Shown: piece by piece, positions 6,030 through 11,507 of the stretch
Layout: every line of letters begins with the position of its first letter
Numbering within the stretch: position 1 is the first letter of the stretch
Assembly (NCBI GenBank): GCA_002352635.1
Contig: DEIT01000068.1
Span: 804 to 12,310, forward strand
From: Hyphomicrobiaceae bacterium UBA2767
Lineage (GTDB): Bacteria; Pseudomonadota; Alphaproteobacteria; Rhizobiales; Methyloligellaceae
Direction: 5' to 3'
Length of the DNA stretch: 11,507 bases
The notes under the pieces: generated by a model
Seen by the model: only the letters and a program-made list of their open reading frames with translations
The model's database searches: none
Told to the model about the DNA's origin: nothing
Program-made: the position numbers and the translations under genes

Positions 6030-7039
6030 AGACCCGAGAGAAATCAAAAAGAGCTCCGCGCGCCTTTGCGCCTGATGATCCAAATCTCGAAGTGAGCGAG
6101 GCGCCGGAGGTGAACGTCCAATCCGCCGATGTGACGTCGCCTGCCGTCCTCGAAGAGATCACAGACCCTTCGATCCCGTCGTCTCGTGGGCTCAAATGGG
6201 GTGGAATTCTCCTAAGCGCCTTGGGTGGTCTTATCACTTTGGGCGCGGGGCTTTGGCTCACAGATATGGTTTCGGCCTTGCTCGTGCGTCAGGACTGGAT
6301 CGGCTGGATGGCATTGGCCCTTCTCGCGATAGCAGCCGCATCTTGTGTCATGATTGCCATGCGCGAGGCTTGGGCTCTTTTGCGGCTCAATCGACTCGGA
6401 AAATTGCGGCAAACTGCCGAGAGTGCAGCACTGAAAGACGACAAGGATCTCGCTCGAAAAGTCGCCACGGGCTTGCAAGACCTCTATCGCAGGCGGCCTG
6501 ACCTCGCCTGGGCCCGGGCACGGCTCCTTGATCACGACGAAGATTTCATGACAGCGCATGAAACCTTGAGCCTTTCGGAGCGGGAATTGATGAAGCCGCT
6601 GGATGCAGAGGCTCGCGCCATAATTGCGGCAACCGCAAAGCGCGTCTCCGTCGTAACCGCAATCAGCCCCCTAGCGCTCCTCGATATGGCAGTTGTCGCA
6701 GCGCAGAACCTGCGCATGCTCCGTCTCATTGCGACCGTTTACGGTGCGCGTCCTGGCATGTTTGGGCTATTGCGCCTGGCACGCATGGTCGTAACCCACA
6801 TTGTTTTGACGGGCGGCATCGCGCTGGGCGACGATCTCATCCAGCAATTGATCGGTCATCGGCTTATGGCAAAGCTTTCAGCGCGTTTGGGTGAAGGTCT
6901 CTTCAACGGTGCGCTCACGGCACGTATCGGACTTGCCACCATCGATGTGTGCCGTCCCCTGCCCTTCATCGAAACCACGCCACCGCGCCTTCGTACCCTG
7001 CTTGCAGACATAGCCCGGCAAGTAACAGCAAAGTCGTGA
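6026..7039 (+). CDS. ycjF: YcjF family membrane protein (TIGR01620/DUF697)
   Basis: This is the inner-membrane partner of YcjX. The 337-residue protein has a charged, proline-containing cytoplasmic N-terminus (1-55) and two membrane helices at about 59-86 and 92-112. A helical linker with a RRRPDLAWARARLLDHDEDF segment follows, then a DUF697 domain at about 200-315 (TAISPLALLDMAVVAAQNLR then MLRLIATVYGARPG, and GEGLFNGALTARIGLATIDV). The GTG start lies inside the ycjX stop (GTGA overlap). GGAG ten bases upstream is inside ycjX, so translation is probably coupled. Conserved adjacency suggests the two act together at the membrane, perhaps in envelope stress. The gene ends 18 bases from the convergent neighbour. 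Confidence 0.9.
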   Translation: MKTREKSKRAPRAFAPDDPNLEVSEAPEVNVQSADVTSPAVLEEITDPSIPSSRGLKWGGILLSALGGLITLGAGLWLTDMVSALLVRQDWIGWMALALLAIAAASCVMIAMREAWALLRLNRLGKLRQTAESAALKDDKDLARKVATGLQDLYRRRPDLAWARARLLDHDEDFMTAHETLSLSERELMKPLDAEARAIIAATAKRVSVVTAISPLALLDMAVVAAQNLRMLRLIATVYGARPGMFGLLRLARMVVTHIVLTGGIALGDDLIQQLIGHRLMAKLSARLGEGLFNGALTARIGLATIDVCRPLPFIETTPPRLRTLLADIARQVTAKS

Positions 7040-7057
7040 CGCCATCACACCAGGCAC

Positions 7058-7882
7058 CTAGTTCAGCACCCTGCATCCATCAACCTTGGTGCGTTGGGAG
7101 CGGCCGTCTGTCATCTTCAGTGTGATGGTAATCTCCTTGGAGCACGCAAGGCTGCCAAACCGCACCCGGAATCCCCCATCTGCCCGGCTGGTTTCACGTG
7201 ACTTTGGCGTAGCGGACGGTGCGTCATAATCATAGGACACAGACTTGATGCCTTTTAGAGTGTTTTGCGGCGCCTCGAGCCAAACCTCAAAGCGGTAAAG
7301 GATGTTGCCTTGGGCATCGACACCTCCAAGGAACTCCCACGCTTGAGACTTCACCCAACCGTCAATATCAGAGCGTGAGGGTAAATCCGCCCCGCTTGAC
7401 GCGTTGGGCGCCGGCGGCGGTTCTGCCGGCAAACGCGCTGTCTCGCCGGGTATCTGCCAAGGCAAGGTCCGCTTTGGCTTGCTCTGATCCGGCGGCGGCG
7501 TCTCCGCAGGCTTGCGGGCTGGGCTCGGCAGTTCGGGTGGAGGTGCCACGGCCACATTCTGAGCCGGTTTTGGCGCAGGCGGGGGAATTGGCGACGGCGC
7601 TGGAATTTGGGCTGATGGCGGCTGGACAGGCGAAACACTTGCCGGGGGATTTCGCCGGAAATTCCGCATGATTGGCCGGACTGCCTTTGCCAGTGGATCT
7701 ACCGTATCGCGTAGCTTGGGCACATATTTGGCAACGACCGTGGCGCCACCCAAGTCACGCTCAGGGGGTGCTGGCAACAGGATCAACAGCACGACGAGCG
7801 CAAGAACGCAAAGCGCCAAGGCCTTGAGCGCCATAGGAATACCACGCCAGCGCGCGTTCATGGCCTTGTTCTTGCTCGCCAA
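7058..7882 (-). CDS. Membrane-anchored proline-rich protein with beta-rich C-terminal domain (possibly YEATS-like)
   Basis: The product is 274 residues from TTG 7882, which follows ACAGGGG at suitable spacing; an ATG at 7861 would shorten it by seven residues and has a poorer ribosome site. A basic N-terminus leads into one membrane helix (about 18-38). A long proline/alanine linker (about 79-167, with PAPSPIPPPAPKPAQ and PPPELPSPARKPAE) could span the periplasm. The C-terminal domain (about 170-274) begins SDIDGWVKSQAWEFLGGVDA and continues with alternating beta segments, including FEVWLEAP, IKSVSYDYDAP, GFRVRFGSL and ITITLKMTDGRSQ. The order resembles the prokaryotic YEATS fold, but this is a motif-level guess. 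Cys247 and Cys270 could form a disulfide. The layout recalls TonB, but no TonB C-terminal motif is present. Confidence 0.75.
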   Translation of the reverse strand: MASKNKAMNARWRGIPMALKALALCVLALVVLLILLPAPPERDLGGATVVAKYVPKLRDTVDPLAKAVRPIMRNFRRNPPASVSPVQPPSAQIPAPSPIPPPAPKPAQNVAVAPPPELPSPARKPAETPPPDQSKPKRTLPWQIPGETARLPAEPPPAPNASSGADLPSRSDIDGWVKSQAWEFLGGVDAQGNILYRFEVWLEAPQNTLKGIKSVSYDYDAPSATPKSRETSRADGGFRVRFGSLACSKEITITLKMTDGRSQRTKVDGCRVLN

Positions 7883-7937
7883 TCATGACCCCTGTGACTA
7901 CTGGCTACGCGGTCCGCCACTTACCACACCATGACCA

Positions 7938-7967
7938 ATAACACCGCACCGCGCCTTGCTACGTCAA
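7938..7967 (-). promoter_or_regulatory. Promoter for the proline-rich membrane protein
   Basis: On the minus strand TTGACG (7967-7962) and TGTTAT (7943-7938) are 18 bases apart, matching the vegetative consensus at five and four of six positions. The predicted start near 7931 leaves a leader of about 48 bases to the TTG start at 7882. Confidence 0.42.
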
Positions 7968-8030
7968 TAGATTGTCACACTGCTGGGCCGAGGTATCATG
8001 CCGCCTGCAGCTTAAACTGCTTCTGGCGCG

Positions 8031-8594
8031 TCACCAAAACAGTCCAGGCTGTTTGAGAAATTCTTTTTCTTCAGGCGTGGATTTCCTGTCCAACACGTCA
8101 TTGCGATGTGGAAATCGGCCGAACCGGTCGACAATCTCCTTGTGCTTTTCAGCAAAATCAATCTGGTTCGCGTCACCGAGCGCCTTGAAGAGCGCAACCG
8201 ATTGCGCCTGAAAACTGCGATCTTCAGAATGCTGGAACGGCATATAAAGGAATGATCTCTGCTCCCGCGTCAATTGCTGATCTTCCCCCGCAGCAATTGT
8301 ATCCCTGGCAATCTGCAACGCCATTTTATCAGTAGCGTAGGCCCGCGGGTCATCGCGAAACATGTTACGCGGAAACTGGTCGAGGGTAATTACCGCAGCG
8401 AGGCGACCCAATGGTGATGAAAGCCATTTCCGGGGTACCTCGTTCGCCAAACGTGCATAGAGCACGGCAAAACGCGCAGTCACTTCCTCGTCCACAACAT
8501 CGTCGCGGCACCACCACTGTTCCGGCTTCAGGGTGTCATACCAATATTCCAGAACATGGCGGGCCTCGTCTGGCGGATCATCTTGCATCGTCAT
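8031..8594 (-). CDS. DUF924 family protein
   Basis: This is a soluble helical protein of the DUF924 family, which has a TPR-like fold and no established biochemical function. From the ATG at 8594 it is 187 residues, the usual family length. The conserved blocks are VLEYWYD (14-20), ITLDQFPRNMFR (69-80) followed by PRAYATDKMAL, FLYMPFQHSED (115-125), and FGRFPHRNDVLDRKSTPEE (158-176). The frame stays open upstream to 8747, but the extra residues lack family motifs and the family normally begins where this start places it. The ribosome site is weak for both the ATG at 8594 and the in-frame ATG at 8588. The gene is divergent from the lipoprotein gene and ends 148 bases before the proline-rich gene's start. 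No metabolic role can be inferred from its neighbours. Confidence 0.9.
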   Translation of the reverse strand: MTMQDDPPDEARHVLEYWYDTLKPEQWWCRDDVVDEEVTARFAVLYARLANEVPRKWLSSPLGRLAAVITLDQFPRNMFRDDPRAYATDKMALQIARDTIAAGEDQQLTREQRSFLYMPFQHSEDRSFQAQSVALFKALGDANQIDFAEKHKEIVDRFGRFPHRNDVLDRKSTPEEKEFLKQPGLFW

Positions 8595-8757
8595 TCTCGA
8601 TGAAATATCTCTCTCACTTCCCCAAATTTGGTCATGACTTTCTGGCAAGTCCATGTTTGGTGCAGCCTTCAAACGCATCTGAATCACATTCCCATCTTGA
8701 CGGCGGGCTGGCAAACCGCAGACTAGGATCAAGATGTGAGAGGTCACGGAGCACGCG

Positions 8758-9261
8758 ATGGCATTGAGGCCGTCAGCACTATTGGTTCTTATGTGTATTG
8801 CGTTGGTGGGATGTGGCAGCCGTTTCGGCTCGGACGCTGCTGCGCCGACGCAGACCGCGGCAGCGCCTCCACCCTCGACGCCGTCCCAACGGGCAGTTCA
8901 GGTTGCGTGGACCGCCGCGAACGCTCGCTATTGCGCGTTCGGCCTCAACCCGCAAAAGCTGAAGGGCGACTATCTGAATTGGGAACGGGCGCAGGGTTCG
9001 AACGCCGAGGCGATCCAATCTCTCAATTCCACCTATGACAAGGCGTTCCTTACTTTCTATGACAAAGTGAAGGAGACGCCGGGCTATTGCAACAAAGCCA
9101 AGATCGAGGAAATTCGCCCTGAAATTAATCGTCATCTCGCCGGCGACTACACGCCGCGAAAGAAAGTACAAGAACCGGAAAGTGTGCTGCCGCCGAGCCC
9201 ACAAAAACGCGGAGGTGGCGACACTCTAGAAGAAGCTCTTACTCCCCCTGACAGCAGATAA
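8758..9261 (+). CDS. Putative lipoprotein of unknown function
   Basis: The 167-residue product has a type II signal peptide: MALRPSALLVLMCIALVGC, with lipobox LVGC and the lipidated cysteine at 19. The following residues are Gly-Ser, with no Asp at +2, so outer-membrane sorting is plausible. An Ala/Pro/Ser/Thr-rich tether (about 25-44) leads to a helical domain at about 45-135, with ARYCAFGLNPQKLKGDYLNW and TYDKAFLTFYDKVKETPGYC. Cys59 and Cys111 could form a periplasmic disulfide. The C-terminal 30 residues are polar and proline-rich, probably disordered. GGAG lies six bases before the ATG. It is divergent from DUF924 and convergent with the symporter operon, ten bases away, so it is probably transcribed alone. 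The domain was not recognised. Confidence 0.8.
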   Translation: MALRPSALLVLMCIALVGCGSRFGSDAAAPTQTAAAPPPSTPSQRAVQVAWTAANARYCAFGLNPQKLKGDYLNWERAQGSNAEAIQSLNSTYDKAFLTFYDKVKETPGYCNKAKIEEIRPEINRHLAGDYTPRKKVQEPESVLPPSPQKRGGGDTLEEALTPPDSR

Positions 9262-9271
9262 GGCTGCAACG

Positions 9272-9394
9272 CTACCCGAAATTGCTCAATCTCCGAACGA
9301 AACCGCACAACACGTAGATGGTAACCAGACCAAAGGCTCCGGCGCTCACCCATAGCAGAACGGTCCAGAGTGTTACCCAGTCGTCGACGCTCAT
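9272..9394 (-). CDS. Small membrane protein, putative symporter accessory subunit (40 residues)
   Basis: The product begins MSVDDWVTLWTVLLWVSAGA, continues FGLVTIYVLCGFVRR and ends LSNFG. It has one hydrophobic helix (about 8-32) flanked by acidic residues at the N-terminus and two arginines at the C-terminal side. The ATG overlaps the symporter TGA as ATGA, with GGGG a few bases upstream, so it is very probably translated by coupling. Small proteins with an acidic residue and DPW/DDW near the start, then one helix, are known next to many sodium:solute symporters and are annotated as symporter small accessory proteins. Assignment to that group is by size, position and the DDW motif; I could not compare sequences. 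Confidence 0.65.
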   Translation of the reverse strand: MSVDDWVTLWTVLLWVSAGAFGLVTIYVLCGFVRRLSNFG

Positions 9395-10902
9395 GCTGCC
9401 CCCGTTTCTTCTGACGGCGCGCGCCGTTCAGAGAGTGAACCGACGACAAATCCGATAAGCGACAGGCCAATTGCTGCAAATCCGATCACCGGGCTCGAAA
9501 CCGCTTCAAGGCCAAGCGCCGTCTTGATCGGAGAAAGTGCCACAACCGCCGAAAACCCGAGGATAAGCGCCCAAAGCGCACCACGCCGGGTCGCGCCCTT
9601 CCAGTAAAGCCCCCCGGCCAGAAGCACGATCCCGGAGCAGAAATAAATCGAGCCCGAGACGGCCAGATAATCCCAAATGTCTTCATGGCCCTCATAGATC
9701 AACCCCCAGTAAAGCTCATAAAGGGCGATCACAACGATAAGAGTGCGGGTGCCCCACTTTTGCGCCTTCTCATTCTCGATTGTACCGAAGATGGGACCCA
9801 GGACGTCACGGGAAAGAATTGATGCCCAGCAAAACAGATAGCTGTCCTGGGTCGACATGAACGACGCGAACATGGCGACGGCAAGGAAGGCGAGCAGCCA
9901 GGAGGGCATGGCGTGCCCCAGCATCAACGGAGTCGCAACCAGGTCGGCATCGCTGCCGTGGCCGGATAGCAAATCAGCCCCGCCCAATGCCGGGATGTTG
10001 AAGTAACAGAATGCCAGCACACCCAGAAACGCCGGGATAACCATCCGCGAAAGAAAAATCACACTGGAAATGAGATAGGCGCGCTGCACCGTTTCCTCTT
10101 TTTCAATGCAAAGCGCGCGAGACAGCGCCGTCGGCCAGATCGCCGCCGAAACCACACCGGCGACGAGAACCATCCACAGAACATAGCTCAGGCCAAAACT
10201 CTCGTTGGCGAACGGATCGAAGCCGCCCACACCCTTGTGCTCCTTCACCAGCGAAATCGCCTGATCGAGTGGAATAAGGCGGGTAAGGAAGACCACGGCG
10301 AACAGCAGTCCGGCCGCTAGGAGGACAAACTGGAACACATCGGTGATGATCACGGATCGCATGCCCCCGTAGCAGGTATACAGGACAGCGATGCCGATCA
10401 GGGTGATCATCAGTGCGTTGACGTTCACTTCCGCTCCGTTGGCTGCCAACATGGCCGCAAGAAAAACCGCCGCAACCTTCAGGAACAGGCCCATATTGAG
10501 AATGCCGCCCATGGCCATGACGATGGCGCCGAATATGCGGATATCGCGTCCATACCGCTGCTCATAATATTCGGGGAGTGTCAGTACGCCTGTGCGGCGG
10601 ATAGGTTTGACGACAAAACCAAGTGCGCCGACAAAGACGCAGCCAACTAGTGCAGCAAGGCCGATGTGAAACGCTGAAAAGCCCTCATTGAAACCCTTCT
10701 GGGCGTTATAGGCGATAGTGATCAGGCCAATTTCAGTGGCACCCAAGGTGGCAATCGCTGTACCGAGCCCGAGATCGCGTCCTGAGACGAAAAACTCGGT
10801 AAGTCCGCTCCCATGCCGGGCCTTTCCACGATGAGCGAGCAGGATCGCCACCACGTAGACGAGCGAAAACAGAGCCAGATATGTGAGTGTTGTGCCAGTC
10901 AC
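9391..10902 (-). CDS. Sodium:solute symporter (SSS family), substrate unknown
   Basis: This is an inner-membrane transporter of the SSS family (relatives PutP, PanF, SGLT), expected to couple sodium entry to solute uptake. It has 503 residues and about 13 hydrophobic segments. SSS landmarks include FFVSGRDLGLGTAIATLGAT near the N-terminus, GVLTLPEYYEQRYG after the third helix, the TDVFQFVLL signature (from Thr187), and FMSTQDSYLFCWASILSRDV (from Phe348), which carries the Ser/Thr residues of the family's Na2 sodium site. The GTG start at 10902 has GGGG about six bases upstream; part of this site lies in a small inverted repeat. The substrate cannot be read from the sequence. It follows an anti-sigma-like gene by 84 bases and overlaps a 40-residue gene that may encode its partner. 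Confidence 0.92.
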   Translation of the reverse strand: MTGTTLTYLALFSLVYVVAILLAHRGKARHGSGLTEFFVSGRDLGLGTAIATLGATEIGLITIAYNAQKGFNEGFSAFHIGLAALVGCVFVGALGFVVKPIRRTGVLTLPEYYEQRYGRDIRIFGAIVMAMGGILNMGLFLKVAAVFLAAMLAANGAEVNVNALMITLIGIAVLYTCYGGMRSVIITDVFQFVLLAAGLLFAVVFLTRLIPLDQAISLVKEHKGVGGFDPFANESFGLSYVLWMVLVAGVVSAAIWPTALSRALCIEKEETVQRAYLISSVIFLSRMVIPAFLGVLAFCYFNIPALGGADLLSGHGSDADLVATPLMLGHAMPSWLLAFLAVAMFASFMSTQDSYLFCWASILSRDVLGPIFGTIENEKAQKWGTRTLIVVIALYELYWGLIYEGHEDIWDYLAVSGSIYFCSGIVLLAGGLYWKGATRRGALWALILGFSAVVALSPIKTALGLEAVSSPVIGFAAIGLSLIGFVVGSLSERRAPSEETGAA

Positions 10903-10905
10903 ACG

Positions 10906-10927
10906 GATCCCCCAGTCATAAGGGATC
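10906..10927 (-). repeat. Inverted repeat overlapping the symporter ribosome-binding site
   Basis: GATCCC and GGGATC are perfect six-base arms around a ten-base loop. On the minus-strand transcript the 3' arm contains part of the GGGGG ribosome site of the symporter, so pairing could limit initiation at its GTG start. It may equally be a chance repeat. Confidence 0.33.
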
Positions 10928-10986
10928 AGTGTGCCGGGTCAGGACATCAAAGGGAAGCCGGAACCTTTATCAAAAAGCATGGGCGA

Positions 10987-11507
10987 TCATTCGTCCGGGG
11001 ATTGTATTACATGCTCTCTCAAGTCGACCGGTGAGGGATTGGAAACCGGTGGAGTTGGCGTTCCTGTATCACCCGAGGCAGGCTCTGCATCCGCGAGTTG
11101 TTCATTGATCACATGTGCGATCGCACGGAGCCGGTCTTCAGGCAGTTGTCCCGCAAGCAACAAAGACAATCCGCCATGCGACCACGTCGCAAGTGAAAGA
11201 TCATCCTTGTCCAGGATACGGATTGGTTGGGTCTCACCCTTGTGCGCTCTGGCATAGAGGGCTAATGGCGCTCCCGTCTCGGGGAGGTACGCGACCTGAG
11301 CAAATGGTACGCCCTCGCGCTGCAGCATCTGTGCTCGCTGAAATACCAGGTCCACTGTGCGCAAATCAGGAATCCGGAACTCCGTCCCGAACACATTCGC
11401 AATTTTGAAACCCACGAGATCGGGATTGCCCTCACCCAGAAGACTGATTGAGAACGTATCGCGGCTCAGCATGGTGTGCGCATGAGCGATATCTTGCTCC
11501 CAGGTCG
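10987..11507 (-). CDS. Anti-sigma-factor-like protein, C-terminal (periplasmic) portion; N-terminus beyond window
   Basis: The frame is open to the right edge (TWEQDIAHAHTMLSRDTFSI leads in before any certain start), so the ATG at 11472 is probably internal and the gene starts outside the window. The 172 visible residues resemble the outer half of membrane anti-sigma factors that inhibit ECF sigma factors: NPDLVGFKIANVFGTEFRIP DLR, then GVPFAQVAYLPETGAPLALY, then SLATWSHGGLSLLLAGQLPE. In such proteins a zinc-binding sigma-binding domain and a membrane helix come first; neither is visible here. The C-terminus (about 35 residues, Pro/Ser/Asp-rich) is probably disordered. It reads toward the symporter 84 bases away. 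No ECF sigma gene is in view, so the assignment depends on this domain alone. Confidence 0.7.
   Translation of the reverse strand, partial: TWEQDIAHAHTMLSRDTFSISLLGEGNPDLVGFKIANVFGTEFRIPDLRTVDLVFQRAQMLQREGVPFAQVAYLPETGAPLALYARAHKGETQPIRILDKDDLSLATWSHGGLSLLLAGQLPEDRLRAIAHVINEQLADAEPASGDTGTPTPPVSNPSPVDLREHVIQSPDE

Noticed and set aside
5322..6083. A 253-codon open frame on the minus strand opposite ycjX
   Set aside because: It lies fully antisense to a well-supported YcjX gene, shows no recognisable domain and has cysteine- and arginine-rich composition typical of a shadow frame.
7058..7882. TonB-like identity for the proline-rich membrane protein
   Set aside because: The helix plus proline linker layout fits, but the C-terminal domain lacks the TonB YP-x-x-A and G-x-V motifs, and no ExbB/ExbD genes are nearby.
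7999..8025. Nested GC-rich repeat after DUF924 as an intrinsic terminator
   Set aside because: The stem arms are only four bases each and no T-run follows on the transcribed strand.
8697..8729. TTGACG/TAGGAT as a promoter for the lipoprotein gene
   Set aside because: The spacing is 21 bases, too long for a vegetative promoter, and no better -10 is found at 16-18 bases.
8595..8747. Extended N-terminus of the DUF924 protein
   Set aside because: The extra 51 residues are outside the usual family length and show no family motif; the conserved blocks begin after the ATG at 8594.

Overview
The window looks like chromosomal core DNA from a flagellated alphaproteobacterium. The flgE-flgK-flgL gene order, a candidate sigma-54 promoter with paired FlbD-type (ftr) palindromes, a full TTAA-N7-TTAA CtrA box and a YcjX/YcjF pair all fit a dimorphic, Caulobacter-like or Hyphomonas-like lineage. 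No rRNA, tRNA, CRISPR array, insertion sequence or phage gene was found. The organism assignment is inferred from gene content and regulatory motifs; no database search was possible.

Region 1 (1-3795, minus strand) holds the end-of-hook part of a flagellar operon: flgE (hook), flgK (first hook-filament junction protein) and flgL (second junction protein, cut by the left edge). flgK and flgL are tightly spaced.

Region 2 (3796-4583) is the most interesting part. The 327 bases between flgE and the first small gene hold a sigma-54-type element facing flgE, an IHF-like site and two CGGCAA-N3-TTGCC palindromes. A weaker sigma-54-like element faces the opposite way. The palindromes lie about 100-120 bp from both predicted transcription starts. 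Beyond them are two tiny genes for single-pass membrane proteins of 37 and 30 residues. They share a DF-x-(K/R)-G motif before the hydrophobic helix. The second is preceded by a perfect CtrA box and followed by a nested inverted repeat. This suggests a small-protein pair wired into flagellar and cell-cycle control.

Region 3 (4584-7039, plus strand) is ycjX-ycjF: a P-loop NTPase and its membrane partner, overlapping by four bases. Region 4 (7058-8594, minus strand) has a membrane-anchored proline-rich protein with a beta-rich C-terminal domain and a DUF924 protein. Region 5 (8758-9261, plus strand) is an unrecognised lipoprotein divergent from DUF924.

Region 6 (9272-11507, minus strand) has the periplasmic part of an anti-sigma-factor-like regulator that runs off the right edge, then a sodium:solute symporter. 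Overlapping the symporter stop by four bases is a 40-residue membrane protein that looks like a symporter small accessory subunit.
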